Assembly (NCBI GenBank): GCA_029204225.1
Contig: CM055102.1
Coordinates: forward strand, 9,931,456-9,995,455
DNA length: 64,000 bases
Origin: Diphasiastrum complanatum
Taxonomy: Eukaryota > Streptophyta > Lycopodiopsida > Lycopodiales > Lycopodiaceae
Direction: 5' to 3'
A model generated the notes under the pieces. That model was not told the origin of the DNA, did no database searches, and saw only the letters and a list, made by a program, of their open reading frames with translations. A program made the translations under genes and the position numbers. This document shows positions 21,819-34,920 of this stretch, piece after piece (position 1 is the first letter of the stretch; each line of letters starts with the position of its first letter).

Positions 21819-22932
21819 TGTTAGATTTTTTTATGCTCAGCCTTAAACAAATCGTTCAAGTAATGAGCGTCCTGAAAACCGAAGGCCGACTACATGTTTT
21901 TGGGCCTTCACATTTTTCCTTTGAGATTTCTTGTGCCTTAAAACATTTTTTAGGCACCTTCTCATTTTTCGCCTTTTTCACAACTTCGCGAAAAATGTGA
22001 CATAGTGGCCAAGTGGCCAGAATGCCTTAGAAACCATTCTTAAGGCTCCTTTGCTTTTTTTGCCTCCTTCGCCTTTTTGCACTCGCGAAAAATGCAACAC
22101 AATGGCCAAGTGGCCAGAATGCCTTATAAATCATTTTTTTAGGCACGTTGTCCTCTTTCGCCTTTTTCGCTACCTATAATCTAAGGCACCTTTGCCTTCT
22201 TCATGCTTTTAATCTAAGGCACCTTCGTCTTCTTCGCTAAAACTTCAGTGTAAGGCACCTTCTCCTTTTTTGGCTTCTTCGTTGTCTTTAGTGTAAGGCT
22301 GGCCATAATGCCTTAAAAAGCATTCTTAAGGCACCTTCACCTTTTTCGCCTTCTTCGTTGCCTTCAGTCTACGGGCGCCTTAGGAATTTACACACCTTAA
22401 GTCTAAGGGCACCTTCAGGAGTTGCATACCTTCAGTCTAAAGGGCACCTTCGGGTTTTTTGGGTTTCTCGCGTTTTTGCTACATTGGCAGACCGACGTCG
22501 CCAATTTATCATCAACTCTAAAACAACTAGAGAAACAAATATCCTAAGGGTGGTTACCAACTTTGTACAAATGCAAAACTGGAGTAAATGGCAGTTAAGA
22601 CATAAGATATTTTTCTCTTGACACTTGTAAATATATATACTAGTTGAATCAAGCTATGTAAGTGTTAATTGAATTTCTCTTTCAACCAGAGTTTTCTGTA
22701 GCCAACATTATCACGCTCAACAAGCTGAAGTTATTACTTCAAGCTATTGTACTCATTGTTGATATTAATCATAGTGCAATTTTTGTCTCACTACCGTGTC
22801 ATTCATTTGCGCATTCTGTATGAATTCTTCTACATGAATATTTCTGCTACTAACTATTGCATTTCCATTCCTACACGTCGCGCTCAATCCTTGAGCTTTC
22901 GCTACCGCTCACGCGCCCATCGTTATACGACA
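21819..22932 (+). mobile_element. Copia LTR (about 1.1 kb) with internal subrepeats
   Basis: It starts TGTTAGATTTTTTTATGC and ends ATACGACA. TGGTATCAGAACGG (22933) follows as primer binding site. Repeated CCTTCGCCTTTTT, GCGAAAAATG and GGCCAAGTGGCCAGAATGCC units fill 21950-22340. The same LTR family, reversed, is at 55232-56125. Internal sequence after the primer site is soon interrupted by pol fragments. Confidence 0.8.
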
Positions 22933-23129
22933 TGGTATCAGAACGGGCATTTCAGTAATCTACATTTCTACTGTGGATTATCAGTCTTGTTTTTATCAAG
23001 ACGTCTTTCTAGCAAACGCGCAGCCAACAAGTCCCAGGAGTGGTTCATCAGTTGAATCCTCCCAAAAGATCAAGCCAAGTGCGCACATAGCCCACAAGGT
23101 ATACTCCTGAGTCTGCATGTCTCTTGATA

Positions 23130-23425
23130 TAGGAACCGACTACAGTCGAAGAGGCACTTAGCCAACCAGACTCTGATCTATGGAGAAAAGCTATGGACAG
23201 AGAGTACTCCTCTCTGATCAAGAACCAGACGTGGTCACTAGTCGAAGCTCCTATTGGCTGCAATATAATTGATTGCAAATGGATCTTCAAGATCAAATAC
23301 AATGCCAATGGAACAATTGATTGAAGGAAGGCAAGACTAGTAGCAAGAGGATTCGTTGTTTCTACCAACAAACTCGTTCATCTCTCATTGACAAACTCGA
23401 TGGAAATAACTACCATTGCTTTCGC
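23130..23425 (+). mobile_element. Copia fragments (RT start, then gag start), plus strand
   Basis: 23130-23360 encodes the N-terminal RT segment (TVEEALSQPDSDLWRKAMDR, then IIDCKWIFKIKYNANGTID and a stop). 23381-23420 encodes a gag start (LIDKLDGNNYHCF). Their order is reversed from a normal element, so this is a scrambled remnant. The RT piece is nearly the same as the minus-strand RT at 25060-25284, forming an inverted repeat about 2 kb apart. Confidence 0.75.
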
Positions 23426-26400
23426 TTTTCCTAGGGCACCTTCAACATTTTGTAAGGCAGTGTTGTCTTTTTTGTTTGTCACAAATCACGTGTAAAAACA
23501 CAGTGTCGCATTTTTTGCCTTTTTCGCCTGTGGAAATTTACTTGTATTTATGCAGACAGTCGAGTTTTTTGCCTATCTTATTTTACATGTAAATATGCAG
23601 ACTGTGCGACAACATGAGTAAAAATGCAGCATGAATGGAGGCAGATTAAAATAGGATTTAGGAGAGTAGAGGAGATAAATCCAACACCCCCCCTCAATCA
23701 GGATCCGTGAAAGCCTTGATCTTCAGACTGAGCAATGCACAAAATTTGTTGTGTACATCAACACTTAATGCCTTCGTGAATATATTTGCAACCATGTCCT
23801 GCGTCCTGCAGTACGTTAAGCTCACCTCCTTGTTGAGAACTTTGTCCCTGATGTAGTAATATCTGATTTCAATGTGCTTACTCCTAGAGTGAAATCTAGG
23901 GTTGGCCGGTAATGCAATAGCACTCAAATTATCACATAATAAAATTGTGGGGTTGTACTGATACAAACTAATGTCTGATAGTAAAGTTCTCAATCAAAAC
24001 GCTTTCCTAATAGATTGAGAAACAACAATGTATTCTGCTTCTGTAGAAAAAAGTGCGATAGAGGTTTGCTTACGACTGTTCCATGAGATAGGACCGTCGT
24101 TGAAGAAGAATGTAAATCCAGATGTGGACTTACGATTGTCTACATCTCCTCCCCAGCTTGCCTCAAAATATCCACTGAGCTAATGAAGATTGTCGTTGCT
24201 GACATCTCCATAGCAGATGCATTGGTCCATGGTAGCTTGAATATACCTCATGACTCTTATGAGAGCCTTCCAATGGGTAATGCCAGGATTAGCCATATAT
24301 TGGTTGAGTGAGCTTACTGCAAAAGAGATATCTGGTCTTGTATAGACAATTGCGTACATGAGAGATCCAAGTATCAATCGATAAGGATACTCTCTCATCT
24401 ACTCCTCTTCCTTCTTGGTGTGAGGACATTGGTCCTTTAACAAATGCAGGCCTGGATCCATCGGTGAGTGAGCTAATTTACAACTCATTAGATTTTATAT
24501 GTTAAGAACATTGTAAAGATACATTTGTTGAGTGATGTAAATCAATCGTCTCGCTCTGTCTCTGTGGATCTGAATGCCCAGACAGAAGTGAGCTTCGTCC
24601 AAATCAGTCATGTCAAACTCTGAAAACAACATCTGCTTAGAATCTTTGACCAAATTGGTATTGTTGCTGAAGAGCAACGTATCATCCACGTATAAGGTGA
24701 TGATGACGAAGGATTGTTGCGCTGACTTGGAATAGACATTGCAATCAACAGTGCTTGGTTTGAATCCATGTTCGATGAGAAATTTGTTGATCTTTTGAAA
24801 CCAAGCTCTGACAGACTGTTTCAAGCCGTAAAGTGCTTTGTGGAGTTTACAGACATGATTCTTCATACCTTCCAAAACGTATCCTTCAGACTGGATCATG
24901 TAGATGTCTTCTTGTATAACTCAATTCAGATAAGTTGTTTGTACATCAAGTTGATGTACCTCGAGGTCGGCACCTGCAGCATAAGACAAGAGTGTTCGGA
25001 TCAACGAATGCTTGACTACTGGACTGAAAGTCTCACTGTAGTCGACATTGGGGATCTGAGTGAATCCTTGTGCTACCAGTCTTGCCTTCCTTCAATCAAT
25101 TGCTCCATTGGCATTGTATTTGATCTTAAAGATCCATTTGCAATCAATGATATTGCAACCAATAGGAGCTTCGACTAGTGACCACGTCCGGTTCTTGATC
25201 AGAGAGGAATACTCTCTGTCCATAGCTTCTCTGAGTGCCTCTTCGATCATCGTCGGTTCCTATATCAAGAGACATGCAGACTGAGGTTTATACCTTGTGG
25301 GATGTGTGCGCACTCAGATTGATCTTCTGGGAGGATTCGATTGATGAACAACTCTTAGGACTTGTTTTTGAGTAGCAGCAATGTCTTCTGATTCGTTGTC
25401 AAAAAGTGGGTCGACAATGGACATGCCTGAGCCAGAAGCTCGGACAGTCGTGTCAATGGCAGGTGATGAAGGTTCTCCTGGAGCAATATCCTTGCCTTTG
25501 ATGTCGACGAACTGACCTCGATAAAGACTATATCCAGGCTATACAAGATTTGTTGGGTATCAGGATCATACAACTTGTATGTATTATCATATGAAGTATA
25601 TCCAATCAGGATGGTCTTGAGATCTTGAAAGTCCAATTTCTTTCTTGTGTCTTTTGGGATCTGCGCGTAGGCAACGCATCCAAACACTCTTAGGTGTGAG
25701 AAACTAAAAGAAATAGCTCGAAAAGAAATGAATACAAAAAGAAAAAAGAAACAAACTTGAACGAAAAGTGTTTGTGCGCAGCGGAATGAGCTATATTATT
25801 CTTTCCCTAAGCATGACTATGCCTATTAGAAATGAACAGAACATCAGTGTAAGTCGATCTGATTACGTAGCCAAACATTGAGCAACAAAACATTAGAAGA
25901 ATAATTTGTCACAAATGATTTGCGAAGAGCTAGACTGAGCTAGACCGATAATCAGTTGCGAATTAGTCATGAAAGGCAAGACTAAATATTAGTCGTCAAC
26001 AACTAGACTCATAATAATTCGCTAAGAACATTTTTCTAGATTGAGCAATAAGAGAGTCAGACAGAATGTAGAAAAGCATAGCAATATTGACACAAATCTG
26101 AACGCAGGACTAGACAGAGCTATTATCAGATTAAGTATAGCAAAATATACATGTCAATAATGTTGTGGAGCACAAGACAATAGTGGACGAAACCGCGTGC
26201 TCTACAAAGCTAATTCAATCTGTAAAAGAAATAAACCTATTACTGATAATACAAAAGAATCAATGCGCAAGGCATCTACTTTGCCTATCTCTGATAAGCT
26301 TCTGATGCTATTATTTTCACACACACACTGTCTGAATATGCAAGTGGTATTCAATATATACACAATTTTACAGGTGTGCAAATGAATAAGGTACAAAGTG

Positions 26401-26846
26401 GATGTGTTGTCTATAGGAGATCGTGGGTGGCTGCTGTCGTTGTCAAATCTGTTAGCACAGTTGCATGGGATGAGCGTGAAAAGGTCGCGATGTCAGCCTT
26501 TGCTGAAGTGAACGTTGGTGAAGATGCGAAAAATGCGACACTCTGACAAAATGCCTTAGGATTTGATTTTCAAGGTGCCTTCGCTTTTCCTAGGGCACCT
26601 TCGGCATTTTTAAGGTAGTGTCGTCTTTTTCGCCTATCACAAATCACGTGTAAAAACACAGTGTCGCGTTTTTCGTCTTTTTCACCAGTGAAAATTTACT
26701 TGTATTTATGCAGACATTCGAGTTTTTTTGTCTGTCTTATTTTACATGTACATATGCAGACTGTGCGACAACATGAGTAAAAATGCAGCATGAATGGAGG
26801 CAGATTAAAATAGGATTTAGGAGAGTAGAAGGAGATAAATCCAACA
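23426..26846 (-). mobile_element. Copia element (minus) with truncated 3' LTR and deleted gag-protease-integrase
   Basis: The 5' LTR is 25695-26846 (minus reading TGTTGGATTT to TTTCTCACA, 1,152 bp). The 3' LTR is 23426-23686, cut short at its far end and preceded by the polypurine run GGGGGGG beside 23687. From right to left on the minus strand: an integrase tail and linker starting FGCVAYAQIPKDTRKKLDFQ (25687 down); RT (GCNIIDCKWIFKIKYNANG; LYKALYGLKQS-type motif; LYVDDTLLF at about 24680); RNase H (HIEIRYYYIRDKV, VANIFTKAL at about 23760). The 5' LTR abuts the integrase fragment directly. Primer site, gag, protease and most of integrase have therefore been lost. Stops and frameshifts are present throughout. 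Confidence 0.8.
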
Positions 26847-27170
26847 TGGGACATCCTAGCAACTCTCTACGACATTAGAAATGTTATTTCCAAGTTTCAT
26901 CTGAGGAAAAAATTCTTCACCCTCAGAATGTCTGACGCAGATAGTGTTTCGAGCCACCTCAACACCTTAAAAAATCTTATGGAGCAGATGACTGCTCGCT
27001 CAGTCATAGAAGATTCCGATGCACTCATGACTCTATTATCGAGTCTACCTGAGGCTTATGAAAATTGAGTAATGGCAATTTCTACCCAGGAGTACCTTAC
27101 TCTATCAAGAGTAATTTTGCTGCTCCTACAATAGGCGATCAGAAGATCAACATCCTCCTCAGGCTTAGGA
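26847..27170 (+). mobile_element. Copia gag fragment, plus strand
   Basis: Beginning exactly at the LTR edge (26846/26847), the frame reads WDILATLYDIRNVISKFHLR, FFTLRMSDADSVSSHLNTLK, SLPEAYEN-stop-VMAISTQEYLTL, a UBN2-type Copia gag core. It stops abruptly where the minus-strand RNase H begins near 27171. The left neighbour therefore inserted into, or recombined with, another Copia element. Confidence 0.8.
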
Positions 27171-27527
27171 TCGGATCCTCAAGCTCTGTATTAAAAAAAA
27201 CAGCATACTTAGCTGAATTATACTCAGCTTCTGCAAAAGATAAAATGATAGTAGGTTGTTTCTTGCTTTTCCATGATATAGTCGAAGAACCAAACAAGAA
27301 CACATAACCTGATATAGAATGTTTGTCTTCTATATTGCTTGCCCAATCCACATCACAATATCCCCGAAGAATAAGATCACCTGAAGCTGAATACACAAGT
27401 CCAAAATTGAAGGTTCTTGTAAGATACCTTAGCACACGTTTTGCTGCTCTCCAATGAGATTCCTTTGGACTTGACATAAATTGACTTATCACGCTAGTGG
27501 CATACGAAATGTCAGGACGAGTGATAG

Positions 27528-27640
<113 letters not shown>

Positions 27641-29095
27641 AGATCCAACTAGTTGTCTAAATAATGTTTCATTTACAGCTTCTTCATCATCAAAGCTTTT
27701 AAGCTTTGAATTAGCTTCCATGGGTGTGGAAACAGCTTTATAGTCAAGCATATAAAATCTTTCCAAAAGTTCTTTCACATACTTTGCTTGAGTAAGAAAT
27801 AAAGTGCCTTGATGGCGCCAAACTTCAATACCAAGACAATAGTGACGTTCACCCAAGTCTTTCATATCAAATTCAACAGAAAGACTACGTCTTATTTTAT
27901 CCAATAACTTACTACTGCTTCTAGTAATAATAAGATCATCCACATAAACAATTAGAAGAAGGATCTCACCAGCTTCATGCATATTATAGAGATTAGTGTC
28001 ACAATCACTTCGCAAGAAACCAAACTTCAAGAGGTAAGCATCAATACGGGGATACCATGCTCTCGGAGATTGCTTCAATCCATAGAGCGCTTTTTTGGGT
28101 TTGCAAACGATATGTTCTTTGCCTTTGACAATAAAGCCTTGAGGCTGAGAGATATAAACTTCTTCTTCTATGACGCCATTCAAGAATGCACTTTAAACAT
28201 CCATTTGTACTAAATGCCAATCAAAACGAGATGCTAGGGCCAATACGCAACAAATAGTATTCATTTTAGTAACTGGAGCAAAGGTTTCTTCATAGTCAAT
28301 CCTTCTTTTTGAACATAACCTTTTGCCACAAGTCGCGCTTTGTATTTATCCAGTGAACCATCCGATTTATATTTGACTTTATAAATCCACTTGGTTCCAA
28401 TTGGCTTTTTTCCTTTGGGAAGCTCAACAAGATCCCAAGTGTCATTTTTGATTATAGAATCATACTCATTATTCATCGCATTTCTCCAAGATCTAGACTT
28501 AGATGCTTCTTCATAAGAACAAGGTTCATTAGAATTCAACACATAAGTCACTAAAGCAAAGTGAACATAAGATATGGGTTTTCTTTGCCTCAATACTCTA
28601 TTTGCAGCTTGTCCATTTGATTCAGATTGATCCAAAACTTCAATATTACCAACAACATTGTAATACCATTTTGGACAGTTTCTCACATAAGCTGGTTCAC
28701 TTGAATTAGAAGCATCAATAGATTCTTCTTGAGAAATCGGTGGATTAGATATTACCTCATCACTTGAAACTTTTCTTTTAGTAACCACAGAATAAGAAAT
28801 CTCAGCATCACCACCATGAATAGGCATTTGATCATCAGATATTTCTTCATTAGGAAAAATAACATTTTTGCCTTCGTTGAAGATAACATAACGACTAACA
28901 ATAATCTTCTTAGTATCTCGATCAAATAACTTATATGCTTTGGAAGTAGTTGAATATCCAATAAAAATACACTTGAAGGACTTCGGTTCTAGCTTTTTCC
29001 TCGTCTCATCAGGTACATGCACATAAGCGTTACATCCAAAAATTCGAAGATGAGCAACATTAGGTTTACGACCACATAATTCCGCATATTGCATC

Positions 29096-29418
29096 CACTA
29101 CTAAACCTAGTGAAGCATGGTCTATCTTACAAAAAATGTTTGAGGCTACTAATGTGACGAGGGTATTGTTTCTTAAGCAAAGTTTACTCACCCTTAAGAT
29201 GTCTGAAAATGAATCAGTACAACCATTCTTGACGAAGGTCAAAGAAGTGTGTGAGCAATTAGCAGCAGTTAACGAACCAGTTTCTGAAGTTGATGTAATG
29301 ACTGTGGTAATGAATGCACTTCCATCCACTTATTGCTACCTTGTGACTACCTTGATGGTGAGAGAGAAACAACTTATTTTCGATGAGTTTTCAGGAATCC
29401 TTATGCAGGAAGAATTAA
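29096..29418 (+). mobile_element. Inverted gag fragment inside the integrase of the outer Copia
   Basis: It reads KPSEAWSILQKMFEATNVTR through NALPSTYCYLVTTLMVREKQ to GILMQEE on the plus strand. It is nearly identical to the minus-strand gag at about 39565-39890 of the same element family. It is followed by GCTCTGATACCA (29423-29434), the complement of a primer binding site. Both flanks are minus-strand integrase, so a piece carrying gag has been inserted or inverted here. Confidence 0.85.
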
Positions 29419-30038
29419 TGCTCTGATACCATATTACAAACAATGGATTAATGCAACTAGGATTTTATCACCTACTGTAAGACTCTTCAGGTGTCATACC
29501 TTGTAATGCTTTAGTTGGAGACCAATTCTGTAGATATGTTGTTGTTTAAACTGCCTCACTCCATAAATCATTGTCTAAGCCATGTGATTTAAGCATACTT
29601 CTAGCACATTCCATAAGAGTACGGTTCTTCCTTTCAGCTACTCCATTTGTTGTGGAGTATATGCAGTTGTATATTGATGTATTATACCATTCTCTTTACA
29701 AAAGAAAATTAGTTCATTGGATTTAAACTCACCACCTCCATCAGTTCTTAGGGTTTTGATATTCTTTCCACTTTGAGTTTCAACAAGTTTCTTAAAGTCA
29801 ACAAAGATAGAGAATGCTTCAGATTTATTCTTTAGAAAATAAATCCATGTCTTACGAGAATAATCATCAATAAAAGACTAAAGGTAGGATGAACCTCCAA
29901 TAGATATCATTTGTGCAGGTCCCCATAAGTCACAATGTATAAGCTCCAACAAATCTTTCATTCTATAGGTGCTTGCCTTAAATGGTTGTCTTGCATGTTT
30001 GACAAAATTGATTTTTGGAAATCCAAACACCATAGATT

Positions 30039-30871
30039 TGTCAGAAATGGTGGACTATTGCAATTTTGTCGCAACACGAACAAGAAATGAAGGTCGAACG
30101 TGAAAAATTTGTGATAGTCAACGTCTCTTGACTTGAAGCATGAATGATTCATGAATCATTTGTGAATTGTAAACATACCTCCAGGACCGCAAACCGCAAA
30201 GTGGCACAAAACCAAAACCTATGAAAAAAACGAAAAGAACGAAAGCAAACGAGAGATAACAAAACAAACGAAGGGGAATCTTTCGTGCTGCAAGCTGGCA
30301 GCTCAACGGGGTTGGAGTCGTAGACTTCACGCCCAGGTGAAACGAGTGGCAATGATGGAGACTAACTAACTAGTTGTAGCGTTAACTACTCTTGTGATTC
30401 TATATTTAGCTATCTTGTAAACTCCACACTGTGGAGGTATAAACTATCCTTCCTGGATCATAACTAGTAATCTGAATAGAGAGATCTGCAAGAGACAGAG
30501 AGAGACGTAGCGAGTAGAGCAGAAAAGTAAAAATACTAGAGTTGTGCATGAAAGTCTGCCAACGAGCAGAACACAACGAAAGAGCAGAGTGTCACTCCGC
30601 CAACGAGCGAGACACTGATGATCTCACTCTAAAATTAAACTGATAATACAGTTGCTCTATTTTTGTGCATCTCCTTGTCTTGTGATGTGTGTCTTGATTG
30701 CTAGAATAGAATGTGTTCTATGATGTGCAGTCGCGTGTCTAGGATTCTGTAAAAGCTTACGTGCAAAAGAAAATTCAAAGACAAAAAATCGTTCGTGATC
30801 AAGAAGATGAAAACAAAAACGAAATAGTTTCGCTTTTGCAAAACCCTACAGAGTTTTCCGCTTCCGCGACA
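30039..30871 (+). repeat. 5' LTR of middle Copia
   Basis: 833 bp, starting TGTCAGAAATGG and ending TTCCGCGACA. A degenerate primer-site-like TATTAGAGCTC follows at 30875. It matches the 3' LTR apart from point changes and one 3'-LTR-specific insertion. Confidence 0.85.
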
Positions 30872-30936
30872 TAATATTAGAGCTCACAGGTTATTACTAC
30901 TGATATCCCAGCAGTGATTCTTCCAGACAACACAAT

Positions 30937-31480
30937 ATGGCTACAACAATCCAGACAAGAGTAGCAATGAGTCTCGATGGCGTAAATTATAGAATTTGGA
31001 AATTCAAAATCAAAACACTTCTGAAGGGCGAAGGCATCTGGTCGGTGACCAAACTCTCAGAGGTGCAGCCTCCAGAGGGAGACCCGAGGAGAGCTGAATG
31101 GATCAGAAAAGATGAGCGCGCAATGGTGATCATTGTTTCATCCATAAATGAAGATCTGCTCATGCAGATTGAAGACTGCGAAAGCAGCCATGCAGCGTGG
31201 GAAAGATTAAAACAGAAGTATGAAGTGAGGACTACAGCTTTAGTCATGCACTTTCACAATCAGCTGCAATCTATACGATGGAATGGCAACCAGTTGGATC
31301 AGCATGTTGAGAAGATCAGAACGATCAACTCGTTGCATTAGGATAAGAGCACCAGGTCCCAGCACCACAACAACTGATTTACTTTATGAAATCTCTACCG
31401 ACGTCCTATCAGCTGTTGAGAATGCTCATACTGAGTCTACCAGATATGACATTCGACAAAGCAATCAGTCTTGTCACTGA
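30937..31480 (+). pseudogene. gag of middle Copia, broken
   Basis: ATG at 30937 opens MATTIQTRVAMSLDGVNYRI, with the Copia gag N-terminal W (YRIWKFKIKTLLKGEGIWSV) and UBN2 core (AAWERLKQKYEVRTTALVMH). The frame stops at 31341. Gag-like sequence continues in another frame (LPTSYQLLRMLILSLPDMTF-type residues), and the nucleic-acid-binding knuckles are near 31600-31705. In the family, gag forms the cytoplasmic virus-like particle. The start is the first ATG after the 5' LTR and leader. Frameshifts make it non-functional. Confidence 0.8.
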
Positions 31481-31839
31481 TGAGAGACAAAGCAAAGGGA
31501 AGCAATGATCAAGAGAAGGCTCTCTTCACGAAAGGAAAGAAGAAGAACAAGAACAAGCCAAGATTTGAGAAGACGAAGTCTTCGAATCAACAATCTTCTT
31601 CCTACGATCACTGTCACAAACCAGGCCATACGACCAAGAAATGCTGATTCAATCCAGCAATACCTTGCATGCACTGTCAAAAGAAAGGGCATTCTGCATA
31701 TGATTGCAGATTCAACCCAAAAAGAAAGAACAAAATTAAAAAGACTAATGTTGCATAGTCATCAAAGGATGCTGACATAGATGACGAAGCTTTCACGATA
31801 CTCGATGAAGTTTCAACGAGCTACACTGAACACAACTAC

Positions 31840-33675
31840 GATGTAGTCATTGATTCAGGAGCAACATCTCACATAACCTGCAACAAGAAGATCTTGATCA
31901 ACTTTCGCGAACTCGAAAATGATAGAGTAATGATTCTAGGCGATGGAAACAGACATGATGTCAAAGGCATCGGCACTCTACAACTATGAATACTATCAGG
32001 CCAAGCAGAGCTACCAGGAGCACTCTATGTGCCCTCACTCAGAAAAGATCTGCTATCTGTCTGCAAGATGGTAGATCTTGGCATTCGAGTTTTGTTTGAT
32101 GGCAACACATGTCGCATGATCGAGAAGACGACAAACAAGTTGTTGACGGTCGGATGTAGAGAAGGAAATCTCTACCAGGCCAAAATAATCAGCAACTTTG
32201 ATAGCATATTAAATGCTTCAAAAAATGAAAATCAGCTCTGGCATAGGAGATTGCATCACCTGAACATGCGGAGCCTGTACGATATGAGCAGAAAGGACAT
32301 TGTCATAGGTCTCAAGATTTAAAACCTGAAATTGAGTTCTGCGAAGCCTGTCAGAAAGGCAAGCAACATCGGAATCCATTCACGCATGAGGGAAGAAGAG
32401 CCAAGAAAGTTCTTGAGTTCGTCCACTCTGATGTCTGTGGATTGATGATGAAGAAATTCGAAGTGTTTGATTCCTTCAAGAAGTTTTTGGCATTTGCAAA
32501 GCGACACACCTCGAAAAAGATACAGATCCTTAGATCTGACAATGGAGGTGAATACAAAAGCAAAGAATTCTCAAGATTCTGCAAAGAACAGAGGATCGAA
32601 CACCAATTCACTCTTGCATATACACCAGAATACAATGGCATAGCAAAACGAAGAAACAGAACGCTAGTCGAAGGAGCCAGATGCATGATGGCACAGGCTC
32701 AATTGCCAAGTCAATTCTAGGCTGAGGCAATAGCTGCAGTTGTACACATGCAGAACAGATCTACAACGACAACGTTGGAAAACAAAACACCATATGAAAT
32801 GTGGACATGCAAAAAGCATGATTTGTCACACGTACGAGTGTTTGGATGTGCAAGCACATTCCAAAAGAAAAAAGAAACAAGCTGAAAAATCTGAGCAAAC
32901 AATCATAGTCGGCTACTCGAATGGAACACATGTGTACATGCTCTACAACCCAACCACGAAGATGGTTGTTTCGAACAGAGATGTGAAGTTTGATGAGTCC
33001 ACATTTCCTAGACTAAAAGACGAAAGAGGCCATGAGATCTTCACACTACTGCCTATTCAAGAGGAAGATCGAGGACAAACATCAAAACAGAATGCAAAGC
33101 CGCAGACTCCAGAGCAGCAAGAAGTAGAGGATCAACCCCACGAACAAGAAAAATTCGAGTAGCGACAAAACGAACCTTGAAGGTCAACAAGACAAAGAAG
33201 ACCTCCAGATCGCTACTCTGACAATCTTCAATGGAGCGAAGACACGCAGTTTGAATACTGCAGCTTCATAGAAGAGCCAGCAACATATCAAGAAGCTATC
33301 CAGAGTCCAGAGAGAGAATTCTGGAAGCAGACAATGTCAGAGGAGATCGAGTCGATGAGGCGAAACGAGGCATGGACATTAGAGCCACTGCCAAAAAATA
33401 AAAAAATAGTTGACTGCAAGTGGGTGTACAAGAAAAAGATGAAATCAGATGGCACTATTGGCCGCTACAAAGCAAGGCTTGTCGCAAAGGCCTACACACA
33501 TAGATATGGTGTTGACTATTTTGACACATATTCACCCATGGTGAAGATGACAAGCATAAAACTACTCCTTGCATACGCCACACAGTACAATTTGGAAATT
33601 CCCCAGATTGACGTGCAAACAGTCTTTCTCCATAGAGATCTAGAGGAGGAAATCTTCATGAAGCAGTCTGTGTGA
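31840..33675 (+). pseudogene. Protease-integrase-RT (5' part) of middle Copia, broken
   Basis: It starts at the aspartic protease box VIDSGATSHITCNKK (about 31846). The GAG-pre-integrase motif LWHRRLHHLNM is at 32240-32272. The integrase first D sits in FVHSDVCG (about 32425), and the second in LRSDNGGEYKSKEFSRFCKE (about 32530). The usual catalytic E of GVAERKNR is a lysine codon in GIAKRRNR (about 32638). About 30 residues between VCG and VFDSFKKF, where the family has a conserved central region, are missing. The integrase C-terminal HVRVFGCAS-type segment follows at 32830. RT begins at 33334 (KKIVDCKWVYKKKMKSDGTI) and is cut at 33670 by the inner element. Loss of the glutamate alone should abolish integration. 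Confidence 0.85.
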
Positions 33676-33952
33676 AAGATTCAACTAGTTTCATCACATT
33701 TTGCAATATTTCCATATTTGGCATATTGAGGCCAGAACTTGTTTTAGACTTAAAGGTTGATTTTTCAAAGTTCATTAGTCTAAATTTCATTTGATAAATA
33801 CTTTTTGAAAGTGTGAAAAAGTTAGAATGCGAGTTTGAATAGATTCAATTTGAATAGTTGGGTACATTGAATCTAGACCCAAAATTAGTAGGGTTAGCAT
33901 TTTGGTGGAAAAGCCAAGTGGCCAAATAGGGTTTGGACCTGTTATAAGAGGA

Positions 33953-33961
33953 TGTAACTCG
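33953..33961 (+). promoter_or_regulatory. Probable TATA box of inner Copia 5' LTR
   Basis: TATAAGAGG here corresponds to TATAAAAGG in the 3' LTR at about 36224. It lies in the middle of the LTR, as expected for the U3 promoter of an LTR retrotransposon. Confidence 0.5.
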
Positions 33962-34920
33962 TGGAGAGAGTGATCTTCTCTCTTCTCTATCTCATTTCAT
34001 GCTTATACATGGTTCTCTTGGGTTCTACTATCCATTGGTGCACTATCTTGGTGATTGCTTGCAATTCTATGTGTAGAATGATCTATATTTGTTATTTTTG
34101 GATCCACATGTGTGAAATAAAGTAGCTTGCTGGTTTTGTACGGACAACAACAGTGCATAATCATTTCATTCAAGTTTGATCAAGTTCTGTTGGTGTTTGC
34201 ATCTCAATTTGTGTGTAGATGCTGATTTTTCTACATTGGTGAGATTGGTAGTGTATTTCTCTTTCTAACCAAAGATCATTCAAGTAGATTGGATCTTAAG
34301 GATCTGAAATCTTTCACATGGTATCAGAGCTTGTGTTTCAAGTTATGAAGGAGAAAATCATATCTATCAATGATTTGGTGAAGATATCAAGTCTAGAGCA
34401 TGCTAGAGAGGATTCTACATTTTGTAGATTGGATCTTTTGTAGATCAAAACACTAAATAGGTCAATATACTTGTTCAATTCTAATTTTTGAATTCACATA
34501 CTGGATTTGGCCGATTTTTGGATTATTGGTTCAGCCTAAGTGGTGGCTTATAGATTGCATCTCAATTTTTTAACATTTGCATGTAGATTTTGAATATTCA
34601 ATTTTTTATGATTTTGTCAAAACCCTAATTTTGATTGGATCTCTAGATAGTGAGGTTGCTGGACTTCGTTTGAGTGTGTTTCAATGTTAGGAAGTGGAAA
34701 AAGTCATTAGCTTGAGGATAAATCATAGGTTGATCAAGATTCCATGATTCTATGTGTTGATTTGCTTGGATAAGTGCTAGAAGAGAATTTGTGAGATAGT
34801 TTCAAATCTTGGTGATTTCTTTTGAAAGCATTTGTTGTTGTTCAAAGGAGTGCTTTGTGCATTGAAATAGGTTGAAAGAGAAGATCAGGTCATTGCTACA
34901 TGGCAACCTCAATTTGAGTC

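Noticed and set aside
23048-23371. Minus-strand ORF of 107 codons
   Set aside because: It is the antisense shadow of a plus-strand Copia RT fragment.
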